Source: Dyella_B jejuensis
Lineage (GTDB): Bacteria; Pseudomonadota; Gammaproteobacteria; Xanthomonadales; Rhodanobacteraceae
DNA: 64,000 nucleotides
NCBI RefSeq assembly: GCF_044904675.1
Contig: NZ_JADIKJ010000024.1
Span: 4,522 to 68,521, forward strand
Direction: 5' to 3'
Below the pieces are notes generated by a model that was not told the origin of the DNA, did no database searches, and saw nothing but the letters and a program-made list of their open reading frames with translations. Position numbers and translations under genes: made by a program. Every line of letters starts with the position of its first letter. The stretch's first letter is position 1. Below, in pieces: positions 35,621 through 47,037 of the stretch.

Positions 35621-36523
35621 TTATACCGCTGCGGCGCCACCTACGATTTCCGAGATTTCCTGGGTAATCGCCGCCTGGCGCGCCTTGTTGTAGCTCAACG
35701 TCAATTCGGCGATCACCTTGGTGGCATTGTCGGACGCCGCCTTCATCGCCACCATGCGTGCGGCATGTTCGCTGGCGAGGTTTTCCAGCACAGCCTGATA
35801 TACCACTGACTCGATATAGCGGCCGAGCACGTGCTCGAGCACGGCGGCGGCATCGGGTTCGTAGATGTAATCCCAATCGTGCGGTTGTTCCAGCGCGACA
35901 CCCGCCACATGCTGCGCTTCCAGCTCGGCAGCCACCGCCGGCAGCGGCAACAGCGCGTCGACGGACGGCTTTTGCGTCATCGTGTTGACGAAGTCGTTGT
36001 AGGCCAGGAATACGCGATCCAGCTTGCCTTCCGTGTAGGCATCCAGCACTACCTTGATCACGCCGATCAATTGTTCCAGCTTCGGACGCTCGCCCAGATG
36101 GGTAGCGCTGCCGATAAGGTTCACGCCCTTGATGCGGCGGAAAAACTGCACCGCTTTCTGGCCGATCGCCACCACATCCACCTGCACTCCCTTCTCCTGC
36201 CACTCGCGGATCGCGGGCAGCAGACGGCGGAACAGGTTGGAATTAAGGCCGCCGCAAAGGCCACGGTCGGTGGTCACCACGACATACGACACGCGAGCGA
36301 CATCGGTGCGCTCGATCAGGAACGGATGGCTGAATTCGGTGTTGGTGGCCTGGGCAACGTGCGCGATCACCTTGCGCATCGCGCGCGCATAGGGGCGCGA
36401 GGCCTTCATCAGATCCTGCGCCTTGCGGATCTTGGAGGCCGAGACCATTTCGAGCGCGCGCGTCACTTTGCGCATGTTCTGCGTGCTCTTGATCTTGGTT
36501 TTGATTTCGCGTCCGCTTGCCAT
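35621..36523 (-). CDS. atpG: ATP synthase F1 gamma subunit
   Basis: 300 residues, rotor shaft. N-terminal helix MASGREIKTKIKSTQNMRKV and C-terminal ELTLSYNKARQAAITQEISE are the conserved coiled-coil ends. TDRGLCGGLNSNLFRR is the Rossmann part. Length is slightly above E. coli's (287). Confidence 0.97.
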   Translation of the reverse strand: MASGREIKTKIKSTQNMRKVTRALEMVSASKIRKAQDLMKASRPYARAMRKVIAHVAQATNTEFSHPFLIERTDVARVSYVVVTTDRGLCGGLNSNLFRRLLPAIREWQEKGVQVDVVAIGQKAVQFFRRIKGVNLIGSATHLGERPKLEQLIGVIKVVLDAYTEGKLDRVFLAYNDFVNTMTQKPSVDALLPLPAVAAELEAQHVAGVALEQPHDWDYIYEPDAAAVLEHVLGRYIESVVYQAVLENLASEHAARMVAMKAASDNATKVIAELTLSYNKARQAAITQEISEIVGGAAAV

Positions 36524-36626
36524 GTATTCGCTCGCTATGCTCGCTCGTGTGAATCGAGAATCGGGGTGGAGCGAATCGGCCGCGTGGCCGATCCAGCCTT
36601 TTCCCGATTCACCATCCCCGACCTAC

Positions 36627-38177
<1,551 letters not shown>

Positions 38178-38202
38178 GGTCGTAATCCTGAAATTTGGAA
38201 AA

Positions 38203-38739
38203 CTAATTCGTAAGAGCCGAGGCCAGCCGCTCCAGGCGACCGCGGGCGGAGCCATCGATCACTTCGCTGCCGGTATCGATCACCACACCGCCAAGCAGCG
38301 ATGGATCGACCTGGGTTTCCAGTTCGATCTCGCGCTTGAAGCGACGCTTGAGCGAGGCCTTCAACTGCTCGGCCTGCGCGGAATCCAGAGCCATCGCGCT
38401 GGTGACTTTCACCAGCAGCTGCGACTCGGAATCGCGTTTATAGGTTTCATATAGCGCGCCCACTTCCGGCAGCAAAGCCATGCGACGCTTCTCGGCCAGC
38501 TCCGCGAGGAACTTCCCGAATGCGCCATCGGCCTGGATGCCTTCCGGGAGATGCAGTGCCACCAATTGCTCAGGCCGCACGCGCGGATCGGTGCTGAGCG
38601 CCGCCACGCGCGGATCCTTCGCCACTTCCGCGGCGAAGGCCAGCGCCTGCGACCAGGCGGTGAGAGCGCGGTCCGCCTGCGCCAGCTCAAAAGCGGCGCG
38701 GGCATAGGGGCGAGCGAGCGTAATTGCCTGGGCTGCCAT
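38203..38739 (-). CDS. atpH: ATP synthase F1 delta subunit
   Basis: 178 residues. ARPYARAAFELAQ at the N-terminus and DPSLLGGVVIDTGSEVIDGS near the end are typical of OSCP/delta. It links F1 to the peripheral stalk. Three bases separate it from atpF. Confidence 0.96.
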   Translation of the reverse strand: MAAQAITLARPYARAAFELAQADRALTAWSQALAFAAEVAKDPRVAALSTDPRVRPEQLVALHLPEGIQADGAFGKFLAELAEKRRMALLPEVGALYETYKRDSESQLLVKVTSAMALDSAQAEQLKASLKRRFKREIELETQVDPSLLGGVVIDTGSEVIDGSARGRLERLASALTN

Positions 38740-38742
38740 CGA

Positions 38743-39213
38743 TCAGATCTCTGCGGCGAGCTGATCGAGCAGCGCACGATGCGCCGCCGGGTCGATCTCG
38801 CGCTGCACGATCTTCGATGCGCCTTGCACGGCAAGTGCGCCGACACGTTCACGCAGTTCTTCGCGCGCACGCTGGGCCATCGAGGCGATATCGTCCTGTG
38901 CCGACGCCTTCTGGCGATTGATCTCGGCCACGGCATCGGCGCGGGCCTTCTCCAGGATCTGGTTGGCCTGCTGCTGTGCGCGATCGATGATTTCGTTAGC
39001 CTGCTGGCGCGCCTGCCTGATTTCGGCCGCGACTTTATTGTCGGCGTCCTTCAGTTCGGCATGCGCGCGTTCGGCGGCGTTGAGGCCTTCGGCGATCTTG
39101 ATCTGACGTTCTTCGATGGCCTTGTTGAGATGCGGCCAGACGAAGCGCGCACAGAACAGGATCAAGATGGCGAACGAGATCATTTCGCCGATCAAGGTGG
39201 CGTTGAATTCCAT
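38743..39213 (-). CDS. atpF: ATP synthase F0 b subunit
   Basis: 156 residues. One N-terminal membrane helix (GEMISFAILILFCARFVWP) and a long charged amphipathic helix form the peripheral stalk dimer. Position between atpE and atpH fits. Confidence 0.96.
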   Translation of the reverse strand: MEFNATLIGEMISFAILILFCARFVWPHLNKAIEERQIKIAEGLNAAERAHAELKDADNKVAAEIRQARQQANEIIDRAQQQANQILEKARADAVAEINRQKASAQDDIASMAQRAREELRERVGALAVQGASKIVQREIDPAAHRALLDQLAAEI

Positions 39214-39313
39214 CGCTGCGTTACCTGTACTTGCGTAGTGTTACGGGTATGGGCGCCGAAGCATCCCTGCGAGGCTGCGGTGCCGCTTTCACGGCGACAC
39301 CGCAGGCCAAGGC

Positions 39314-39604
39314 TTAGTGGCCGGCAGCGGCGCTAATCACGTTGCCGAGCAGCGGGTTTGCCACCGCGAAGTACATCGCCAGCGCAACGCCGATCAGGAA
39401 CGCCGCGTCGATCAGGCCGGCCAGCAGGAACATGCGGCCCTGCAGCAGCGGGACCAGCTCCGGCTGACGGGCAGCGGCTTCGAGGAACTTCGAGCCCATG
39501 ATGCCGATACCGATACAAGCGCCCAGTGCGCCGAAACCGATGATCAGGCCGAGCGCGATAGCAGTGAAGCCCTGGACTTGAGCAATGTGAGCAACTAGTT
39601 CCAC
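39314..39604 (-). CDS. atpE: ATP synthase F0 c subunit
   Basis: 96 residues, two membrane helices. The proton-carrying Asp lies in LLAGLIDAAFLIG, and the polar loop is ARQPEL. It is a normal H+-type c subunit: no Na+ ligand set is evident. N-terminal MELVAHIAQVQGFTAIALG is slightly long. Confidence 0.97.
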   Translation of the reverse strand: MELVAHIAQVQGFTAIALGLIIGFGALGACIGIGIMGSKFLEAAARQPELVPLLQGRMFLLAGLIDAAFLIGVALAMYFAVANPLLGNVISAAAGH

Positions 39605-39657
39605 GATAATCTCCTCAAGAAAAATAAAAGCAGTTGTTCTGATAAAAGCTGTGCGAA

Positions 39658-40461
39658 TCAGTGGTGATCATGAGCCATCGAGATATACACGACGGTGAGC
39701 ACCATGAAAATGAAGGCCTGGATGGTGATGATCAGGATATGGAAGATGCCCCACACCGCATAACCAATGATGCCCATGCCGTACAAGATCCAGCTGCCGG
39801 CACTGAACAGACCCGCGATCAGCAGGAACACCAGCTCGCCAGCGTACATGTTGCCGAACAGTCGCATCGCCAGGCTGACCGGCTTGGAGGCAAGCTCTAC
39901 CAGGTTCAGAGCGAAGTTGAAGGGAAAGAACCACTTGCCAAACGGCGCGGTGAACAGCTCATGCATGTAGCCGCTGAAGCCCTTGGCCTTGAAGCTGTAG
40001 AAAATCACCAATAGCAACACCGTGATGGACATGGCGAACGTCATATTGACGTCAGCCGTGGGCACGGGACGGAAGTGACCAATACCAAACTTCGCGGTGA
40101 TCAACGGCAGCAAGTCGACCGGCAGCAGGTCCATGGCGTTCATCAGGAACACCCAGACAAATACCGTCAGCGCCAGCGGACCCAGAAAACGGCGATCACC
40201 ATGGAACACGTCCTTGACCTGACCATCGACGAACTCGAGCACGATCTCCAGGAATGCCTGCCCCTTGCCCGGCACGCCCGCCGTGGCCTTGCGCGCCTTC
40301 AGCCAGAACCACAGGCAGAACAGTACGCCAAGCGCCAGCGAGACGGTGATGGAGTCGATATGCACGGACCAGAAACCACCCTCACTGACATGCGGGGGCT
40401 TCAGATGCTCCAAATGGTGCCGGATATATTCGGTAAGACCGCCCTGCGGCTCGCTTGCCAT
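39658..40461 (-). CDS. atpB: ATP synthase F0 a subunit
   Basis: 267 residues with about five membrane helices. The essential Arg is in LAMRLFGNMYAGELVF. It forms the proton path against the c ring. Ends 53 bases before atpE starts. Confidence 0.97.
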   Translation of the reverse strand: MASEPQGGLTEYIRHHLEHLKPPHVSEGGFWSVHIDSITVSLALGVLFCLWFWLKARKATAGVPGKGQAFLEIVLEFVDGQVKDVFHGDRRFLGPLALTVFVWVFLMNAMDLLPVDLLPLITAKFGIGHFRPVPTADVNMTFAMSITVLLLVIFYSFKAKGFSGYMHELFTAPFGKWFFPFNFALNLVELASKPVSLAMRLFGNMYAGELVFLLIAGLFSAGSWILYGMGIIGYAVWGIFHILIITIQAFIFMVLTVVYISMAHDHH

Positions 40462-40464
40462 CTC

Positions 40465-40830
40465 TTAACCCTTGAACCTGAATGCCAGCAGATTAACCGC
40501 GTAAGCAGCCACCAGCCCCGTAATAGCGGCTAGCGGCGGCAATTTGTATTGAACCATGATCGCGATCATCCCCCCGATGATCACCATCCATTTCAGGATC
40601 ATGCCCGTCAGCAAGCGGCCTAGCGCCATGCCGGCACCGCTTGGCTGACCGAACACTCTCGCCGACATCAGCGCGGTACCCAACGCCACTATCGTTGCTC
40701 CCGCCGCCGCCGCTATCGCTTCGCGACGTCCCAGCATCGCAAAAACGAGGCCCACGATAAGCGCCGCAAATAGCTGCCATAGCAGCAATTGCAGCGCGAG
40801 ACGTCGACCGGAGGCAAGACTGTTGAGCAC
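40465..40830 (-). CDS. atpI: ATP synthase subunit I
   Basis: 121 residues with four hydrophobic segments; first gene of the operon. AtpI helps assemble the c ring. I chose a GTG at 40830 (VLNSLASGRR) because the upstream open frame to 40944 is hydrophilic and unlike AtpI. The start is not certain. Confidence 0.8.
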   Translation of the reverse strand: MLNSLASGRRLALQLLLWQLFAALIVGLVFAMLGRREAIAAAAGATIVALGTALMSARVFGQPSGAGMALGRLLTGMILKWMVIIGGMIAIMVQYKLPPLAAITGLVAAYAVNLLAFRFKG

Positions 40831-40975
40831 GTGAGGTTCCCGCGGTTTTCGCACCAGGCATTCACCACGCCACGGGTCACGATCCAATCCTGAAAAGTAT
40901 ATCAGCGTGACTTTTGGCCCAGCAAGCCAAGCCACCTGCGACAAGCCGCCTCACATCCGGGCATTCCAAAGAAAA

Positions 40976-40999
40976 AGGCCGGACACCAGGGTCCGGCCT
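40976..40999 (-). terminator. Terminator after the phasin gene
   Basis: Perfect 9-bp stem AGGCCGGAC/GTCCGGCCT with a 6-base loop and a run of A on the plus strand, which is a T-run in the minus-strand transcript. It lies 40 bases beyond the phasin stop and upstream of atpI. Confidence 0.85.
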
Positions 41000-41039
41000 A
41001 AGGCATATCGCAAGGGGAGTCGCGATATACGGGAAGGTA

Positions 41040-41432
41040 TTACTTGGCCGCAGCGGCCGCCTTGATGGCAGCAACCGGTGCAGCCACGGCTTCGTTGGCG
41101 GCTTTCTGCTGCTCTTGCAGGAGCGCATTGAGGGATTCGGCGGTCTTCTGCGCCACGGCGGCCACTTCCTTGGTCACGGAAACGGCGTGTTCGGCCTGCT
41201 CGCGGCTGAGCGAGGTGCCCTTCTCCCACAAGCCGCGCAGCGCGTCGGCGTCACGCACTTCGGTAGCTTGGGCGATGAATTCGGCGGTGGCCTTGGCCTG
41301 CTTTTCCAGCGCAGCCAGCTGCAGTTCGGCAACTTGCTCCAGACCCCTGATGGTCAGGGCATGCGCCTTGAATGCGTTGTCGGACAACTGTTTGGCGTAG
41401 GCAAAAATCTGTGTGTTCAGCTGCTGGGTCAT
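41040..41432 (-). CDS. Phasin family protein
   Basis: 130 residues, almost all helical and Ala/Glu/Lys rich. The pattern QIFAYAKQLSDNAFKAHALT and the long amphipathic stretch are typical of PHA granule-associated phasins. It may coat polyhydroxyalkanoate granules or act as a general chaperone-like protein; no PHA synthase is in the window. The ATG at 41432 has GAGGG upstream. Confidence 0.75.
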   Translation of the reverse strand: MTQQLNTQIFAYAKQLSDNAFKAHALTIRGLEQVAELQLAALEKQAKATAEFIAQATEVRDADALRGLWEKGTSLSREQAEHAVSVTKEVAAVAQKTAESLNALLQEQQKAANEAVAAPVAAIKAAAAAK

Positions 41433-41583
41433 GGCTTCGCCCTCGAGGGGAAATCGGAGAGTGAGCAAAGCCTAGCAAAGGCTTTTGTGCAGTGCAATAT
41501 CTTTTTTGTTAAGCAAGCACCCTGTCACAAAATCTTCATTAAGGGCAAAGGCTTGGTGACAAATAATGATTTTTTGCGCCGCA

Positions 41584-41946
41584 TCAAAAACTCGCCCGAC
41601 TACAGCTGGCGCCCGAGGTACAGGTCTCGTGCACGGTTACCTTGTCCAGGCCAGGCAAGGTCGGTTCCAGGCGCTGCCAGATCCAGCGCGCCAACATTTC
41701 ACTGGTCGGGTTCTCCAGCCCCTCGATGTCATTCAGATAGTGGTGATCGAGCTGCTCATACAACGGGGCAAAGGCGGCCTTCACATCGGCGAAGTCCATC
41801 ACCCAGCCAAGTTGCGGATCGGGCTCGCCAAGCACATGGATTTCGACGCGGAAAGAGTGCCCGTGGAGCCGCGCGCATTTATGTCCGGCGGGCACATTGG
41901 GCAGGCGATGCGCCGCCTCGATCTGGAAAATCTTGAAGATATGCAT
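41584..41946 (-). CDS. queD: 6-carboxy-5,6,7,8-tetrahydropterin synthase
   Basis: 120 residues. It makes the queuosine/7-deazaguanine precursor from dihydroneopterin triphosphate. Zinc histidines are in AAHRLP and LHGHSFRVEIHV; the catalytic Cys is in HKCARLHGH. MDFADVK and HHYLND are conserved. The C-terminus (TSGASCSRASF) is unusual against the normal SGCxYRG ending. It follows the GH57 gene after four bases, so it may ride in that operon by position only. Confidence 0.93.
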   Translation of the reverse strand: MHIFKIFQIEAAHRLPNVPAGHKCARLHGHSFRVEIHVLGEPDPQLGWVMDFADVKAAFAPLYEQLDHHYLNDIEGLENPTSEMLARWIWQRLEPTLPGLDKVTVHETCTSGASCSRASF

Positions 41947-41950
41947 GCGG

Positions 41951-43222
41951 TTATTCTACCCCGCCCGCATCGCCACGCCTTACCGGCGGTGCGCAACTAC
42001 AACGGATGCGGCGCGGCGCTCCCGCCCTGATGGCGAGGTCGGCCAGCACATTCATGTAGTTGATATAGGCATCATAGGGCGAGTCGAACGGACTGAAATA
42101 TTTGTGCACGTCGCCATCCGCCCAATGCTTGGTGGACATGTAATACACGTGATCGCTGGTGAGCAGGCGTCGCCAGTCTTCGACGAGCTGTGCGCCATCG
42201 GCACCGCGATAGGCGCGCACCGCCGGCTCCAACGCAAAAGCCGTTTGCAAGGCGGACTGTTGGATGCGATTGCCATCCCAGGCTGAGGTGTCGCGCTCGA
42301 GATCGGCCCAGGAAATCGGCTCGGGCAAGCTTAGACTTGCCGAAGCCTCCCCGCGACCGGCCAATGCCTGGGAAGCGGTGACGAACCGGAACGTGCGCGG
42401 ATGGCGCAACACGCAGCCGGGCAAGGCGCGCATGAATTCGAAGATGCCAGTGCTGGCCCATTGATGCTCGCCGAACGTTTCGTAGTCCATGAACAGGCCA
42501 AGGAAGCCATGCTCCTGGTCATATGCATGCGATAACGCATGCAACCATTCCGTGTAGCGATCCGCCGTCAATGGCCATTCGGTCCAGTTCCGGTCGGAAA
42601 AGCGAAAGGCAATGTCATCGCTCAAGGGATAACTGCGCGGCAACGCCGCTAACGCGGGTGCGGCGGCGAAGTGACAGGGCCGCATCACGCTGCGCTGATG
42701 GAACAGGCGGTCCGCCCCTTCGATACACATGCCGCGAAAGCCGAGCGCCGCCACCTGGGCCGCCACGGCATCGCTGGCGATCAATTCCGTGTTCCGGAAT
42801 ACGCTCCCTGGCGTGCCCAGCAGTTGGGTGCAGACATGCCGGTGATGTGTGACCTGATCCGTGAACTCAGCCGGGTTATATAACGCCGCCAAGCTGTGAT
42901 GCGAGGTTTCCGAAAGCAGCTCCACCGCGCCGGTCGCCAATAACCGGCGAAACGACAGCAGCACTTGCGGCGCGTAGGCGGCCATCTGCTCCAGCGCTGT
43001 CGCGGTGATCGAATAGCTGACGCGAAATCCGGGCTTGTACGCTTCGATCAGCTCCAGCATCAGCGCGTTCATCGGCAGGTAGCACTTCTGCGCCACGCGC
43101 CGAAGGATGTCGGCGTTGGCCTCATCATCGAAGTAGTCATGCCGCCGACCTGCTTCGCGATAGTGATAGGACCGCAGTCGCCAGGGTTGATGCACCTGGA
43201 AGTAAAAACAAATATCAAGCAC
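41951..43222 (-). CDS. GH57-family alpha-amylase-type enzyme
   Basis: 423 residues. FYFQVHQPWRLRSY at the N-terminus, MCIEGADRLF (likely nucleophile Glu) and LFMDYETFGEHQW (acid/base region) are GH57 motifs. Such enzymes cleave or rearrange alpha-1,4-glucans. The GTG at 43222 has AGGAG upstream and overlaps the GT4 stop by eight bases, the tightest choice; a longer ATG start at 43255 is possible. The pairing of GH57 with GT4 is seen in glycogen/trehalose modules of other prokaryotes. Confidence 0.82.
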   Translation of the reverse strand: MLDICFYFQVHQPWRLRSYHYREAGRRHDYFDDEANADILRRVAQKCYLPMNALMLELIEAYKPGFRVSYSITATALEQMAAYAPQVLLSFRRLLATGAVELLSETSHHSLAALYNPAEFTDQVTHHRHVCTQLLGTPGSVFRNTELIASDAVAAQVAALGFRGMCIEGADRLFHQRSVMRPCHFAAAPALAALPRSYPLSDDIAFRFSDRNWTEWPLTADRYTEWLHALSHAYDQEHGFLGLFMDYETFGEHQWASTGIFEFMRALPGCVLRHPRTFRFVTASQALAGRGEASASLSLPEPISWADLERDTSAWDGNRIQQSALQTAFALEPAVRAYRGADGAQLVEDWRRLLTSDHVYYMSTKHWADGDVHKYFSPFDSPYDAYINYMNVLADLAIRAGAPRRIRCSCAPPVRRGDAGGVE

Positions 43223-44510
43223 CTGCAGCTCCTGCCACGGCACCGCCGTCGGCATAGCTTTCGATGATGCGCTGCGCAGAGTCCTCCCAGGAAAGCTGCT
43301 CGAGCTGCCGGCGTCCCTCTTCCACCAATTGCATTCCGAGCGGAGGAAGCCGCAGCACCGCCAGCATCTGGTCGGCGAGCTTGTCGTGATCCCAGAAATC
43401 CACCTGCAGGCTATGCCCCAGCACTTCGCGCACGCCGGATTGCCGCGATACGATCACCGGCGTCCCGGCGCGCAGCGCCTCGAGCGCGACGAGCCCGAAA
43501 GGTTCCGAAACGCTGGACATCACCAACAGGCTGGATTGTCCCAGCAGCTTATCCACGGCGGGCGGATCCAGGAAACCTCGGAACTCGACGCGATCGGCCA
43601 TGCCCAGCTCATGCGCCAGCGCACGTAGCGTTTCGAGCATGTCACCGCTTCCGCACATCAGGAATCGCGCCTCGGCATTGTGCCGCGCAACGATCGCGGC
43701 GGCGCGCAGGAAGTGATCGGGGCCTTTCTGGAACGTCAGCCGGCCCAGGAACACCACCCACGGCCTGCGCACGCCAGGCGCCGCCAGCGGCAGGGGAATC
43801 GTCGCGATCGCCGCCTCATCGGGTGCGTTGTAAACCACGCTGATCTTTGGCGCCGGCACCGCATAGCGCTCAATCAGGATGCTGCGGGTGTAATCGCTGA
43901 CTGCAAAAATATGCGTTGCACAGTCGAACGCATGCCGTTCGATCGCAGCGATCGCCTCGTTCGCTCCGTTGCCGCTGCGGTCGTACTCGGTGGAGTGCAC
44001 GTGCAGGAACAGGGGAATGCAGTGCCTGTCCGCCGCCGCTATCGCGGCTGGAAAAGTCATCCAGTCATGCGCATGCACCAGGTCGGCACAAGCATGCGCT
44101 GCCATGCGCCCGACCTCGCCGGCAAAGCGCTCCACCTCGCATCCCAGCTGGCTTCCATAGATGGCTTCGTCGTGGCCCTCGCGGTCCGACGGCTGAAGTT
44201 CGACGCTGCGTATTGATCGATACGGCAGCAAGCGCGCCGAGCTACGCACCCATTCCGGATGGCCCGTTGCGCGCGTCGCATTATCCCCCGGTGCGCCCGT
44301 GTGCCGTTGCAGCCATTCGTGCACGCCCGTTACCTGCAAATTCGCGGCGTGCTGGCTCAGGCCAAAACCGGGCAATACGAACAATACCTCGATACCGCAA
44401 GCTGCCAAACCGCAAGCAATACCCTGGCTGGCTTTGCCAAGGCCGCCCACGTAGCGGGGCGGATATTCCCAGCCAAGCATCAATACACGAAGAGATCTAC
44501 CGCCACTCAA
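43215..44510 (-). CDS. GT4 glycosyltransferase, glycogen-synthase-like
   Basis: 431 residues. LRVLMLGWEYPPRYVGGLGK at the N-terminus and RPWVVFLGRLTFQKGPDHF, EPFGLVALEALRAGTPVIVS at the C-terminus are GT4/glycogen-synthase motifs. I place the start at TTG 44510: AAGGAG lies six bases upstream and the protein then begins just before the conserved N-terminal strand. The product is probably an alpha-glucan or trehalose-type glucoside; not provable here. It lies 205 bases after the GH15 gene; that gap shows nothing. Confidence 0.8.
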   Translation of the reverse strand: MSGGRSLRVLMLGWEYPPRYVGGLGKASQGIACGLAACGIEVLFVLPGFGLSQHAANLQVTGVHEWLQRHTGAPGDNATRATGHPEWVRSSARLLPYRSIRSVELQPSDREGHDEAIYGSQLGCEVERFAGEVGRMAAHACADLVHAHDWMTFPAAIAAADRHCIPLFLHVHSTEYDRSGNGANEAIAAIERHAFDCATHIFAVSDYTRSILIERYAVPAPKISVVYNAPDEAAIATIPLPLAAPGVRRPWVVFLGRLTFQKGPDHFLRAAAIVARHNAEARFLMCGSGDMLETLRALAHELGMADRVEFRGFLDPPAVDKLLGQSSLLVMSSVSEPFGLVALEALRAGTPVIVSRQSGVREVLGHSLQVDFWDHDKLADQMLAVLRLPPLGMQLVEEGRRQLEQLSWEDSAQRIIESYADGGAVAGAAGA

Positions 44511-44715
44511 ACACGTCTCCTTGCCACGCACTGCATCGATCTGATTCGCCCGACGGAATGAACAAGCGCAGCGGCAGCGACGCGCCTCATGGGCATTCTT
44601 CGCCTGCAATCAGCGCAGCGCTGCCATCGCGGTCAATCGGCGGGTTCGCACACCGAGCTCGAGCTCTTCGCGTACAAGGTATGCCATGCCGACATCTGTC
44701 TATCGTGAATCGGCG

Positions 44716-47037
44716 TCATGCCGTGGCCTGACGATGCTTGAGGATCGGCTTCAGCCATATCCGCCAGTCATGTCCTTCCCAGCCGCGCCCATCGGCAAAA
44801 TGCCGGGTGAAATCCAGCGCATGCAGGGCGCCGAGTTGCTTGGCGTCAATCCGCACACCGTGCAAGCCAAAGCCAAGCGGTTCGCTGTCAAGGTCGACCG
44901 GTTTCTGCCATCCATCGATCCCCACGCGCAGTTGGAAGGGCCGCTCCCCTTCGATCAGCAAGGGCATACCCCGGTCGACAACCTCGCACGGCGCCTGTTC
45001 GCGCCAATGCGCCTGCGCCGGCGTCGATGAAGTGCGATAACGCGCCGCCACCGCCGGCAACCGTTCGACCGGTTCGCCGCTGGTGATGGTCGCTACCAGC
45101 TTGATCAACTCGGCGTGGGCCCAGACCAACGGCATCGCACTGCCCGTCGGCCGCCCCGGAAAAAGATGACGCGCCTCGATTGGCTCGCTATCCCATACCT
45201 GTTCGGGAATCATGCCGCCCTGGCTGGCCGAAGCCAGCATGGCGTCGAGATAAGGCTGCGGGTCTTCACCGGCGAGCACTGCGTAATGGCCGCGTTCGCC
45301 ACTCAACAAGGGCCATGCACGTCCCACGCCGGTACCATCGAACGCACGCCCATCTTCATGCTCGCCATAACCATCTTCGTTGTAACGGCGGTAATACGGT
45401 CCTTGCGGCGTATCGAAACGCAGCAACGCATCGATCAACTTCGTGGTATCGGCCATGCGTGGATCATTCGCCTGGCGCAGCCCAAGCCGAACCAGGTAAA
45501 GATATTCGAGCCCCAGCAGGTCGCGCGCCGGAAGCTCCTCCGTACCGCGATTGCGCAAGGCTACATGGCTGCGCTGGGCCGTTTGGCCGGGCGGCGCGAT
45601 GCGCACGTAGTGGCCATGCACGCCGTGCTGGTGATCCAGCGCCGTGCCGCGCACATAGACCCATGCCTCGATGCGCGCATTCCAATCATCGGCTAGCGAC
45701 AGCGCGTAATCGCAATCACTGCCTTCCAGGAATCCGCCGGTGACTCCCGCCACCAGCGCGGCAATCGACACGCCCACGCTGAAGGGATTGATGCCCGCGT
45801 TTTCTTCCCAGCGATCCTGCGGACTGAACGGTCCGGTGCGCGCCACGAACTGCAAGGCTCTGCGCACCATGCTGGTGGCCTGCGGCTGCAAGCCGTCCAG
45901 GCAGCCGCTATCGGCCAGTTTCGCCGCCAGCAGTACTGGCAAGGCCGCTTCGTCGAGCTGCACGCCGGTCCAGTACGGCCGTCCATCGCAATAGAAATTC
46001 TGCGCCCAATGACCATCCGGATGCTGGGTCGCGATGAGATAGGCCAGCATGTTGCGCGCGGCCTGCGCATGGCCGCTGGCCAGCAGGGCGAGCCCCGCTT
46101 CCACGGCATCGCGCGACCACACCAGGTGATAGCCGCCCGGATCATCCCGGGTGTCACCCCACGGCACGCTCAAGCTGGCGACCAGGGCGCCGGGAAAAGC
46201 GCGATCGACGTGCGCCTTCAGCACCATGGCAGCGCGCCGTACCGCATCGCGTTGCGCATCTGTCGCGCCGGGCGGGTCCAGTTCGCCGGTCCAGCGCTGC
46301 CAGCCGTCGATGAAACGCTCACGGATGATTTCCCATCCGCTCGCCAACGATGACAGCGCGAGCGTCTGCGCGCCTTCTGCCGTGTTGGCGAATGCCAGCG
46401 CAAGCTCGCCCTCGCCTGAGGCCAGTTCTCCCATCAGGGCAACGTTGCCGTTGGGGGCGACGCTATAGTCCCAATACATGGCACCGTGCTGGTGGAAGTC
46501 CTGCCAGCCGTCCGACACCCCGACGTAACCGGCACTGCCGCGAGCAAAGCCATGGCTGGCAGCGAGCATCAGCGCGCTCGAACCTTTCATCGCCGCCAAG
46601 CCATGCGGCAAGACCTGCGCGTTATTGCCGTATCCGGAACCTTCCAGATGCGGCGCCAGCAAGGTGTACAACTTCAGGTCTTCGCCATGCAGGCGGTAGC
46701 GGATCAGCACGACATCGCGCGACGGATCGGCCAGGCATTCCAGCTCCAGCATGTAGCGCGCATGCCGGTGCGTGATGCGCACCAGCGGAATGTCCGGTTC
46801 GAGCGTGGATATTTCGTAGCAGTTCTCGCGCTTCACCTCGGACCAGAAACCATCGCCGGCGACAATGAAACCCAGGTCGCGGATTTGCGGCAAGCTGCAG
46901 GAAGGCCAGAACACCTCATTGAGGATGCCGTAGCCAATGGTGTACCAGACCCGGCCTGCCCCAAGCGCGGTACCGACAATATCCTTGGCACTGCTCGCCC
47001 ACGTCGGCGAAAGGCCCGGCCAACCCGGCGCATTCAT
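44716..47037 (-). CDS. GH15 glucoamylase (glucan 1,4-alpha-glucosidase)
   Basis: 773 residues. An N-terminal beta-sandwich (GRVWYTIGYGILNEVFWPSC) precedes the (alpha/alpha)6 barrel: GGYHLVWSRDAVEAGLALLA, HPDGHWAQNFYCDGRPYWTG and SGERGHYAVLAG are GH15 motifs. It releases beta-glucose from maltodextrins. No clear Sec signal peptide, so a cytoplasmic role on internal glycogen or imported dextrins is likely. It overlaps the zwf stop by four bases, with GAGG within zwf as its ribosome site. Confidence 0.9.
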   Translation of the reverse strand: MNAPGWPGLSPTWASSAKDIVGTALGAGRVWYTIGYGILNEVFWPSCSLPQIRDLGFIVAGDGFWSEVKRENCYEISTLEPDIPLVRITHRHARYMLELECLADPSRDVVLIRYRLHGEDLKLYTLLAPHLEGSGYGNNAQVLPHGLAAMKGSSALMLAASHGFARGSAGYVGVSDGWQDFHQHGAMYWDYSVAPNGNVALMGELASGEGELALAFANTAEGAQTLALSSLASGWEIIRERFIDGWQRWTGELDPPGATDAQRDAVRRAAMVLKAHVDRAFPGALVASLSVPWGDTRDDPGGYHLVWSRDAVEAGLALLASGHAQAARNMLAYLIATQHPDGHWAQNFYCDGRPYWTGVQLDEAALPVLLAAKLADSGCLDGLQPQATSMVRRALQFVARTGPFSPQDRWEENAGINPFSVGVSIAALVAGVTGGFLEGSDCDYALSLADDWNARIEAWVYVRGTALDHQHGVHGHYVRIAPPGQTAQRSHVALRNRGTEELPARDLLGLEYLYLVRLGLRQANDPRMADTTKLIDALLRFDTPQGPYYRRYNEDGYGEHEDGRAFDGTGVGRAWPLLSGERGHYAVLAGEDPQPYLDAMLASASQGGMIPEQVWDSEPIEARHLFPGRPTGSAMPLVWAHAELIKLVATITSGEPVERLPAVAARYRTSSTPAQAHWREQAPCEVVDRGMPLLIEGERPFQLRVGIDGWQKPVDLDSEPLGFGLHGVRIDAKQLGALHALDFTRHFADGRGWEGHDWRIWLKPILKHRQATA

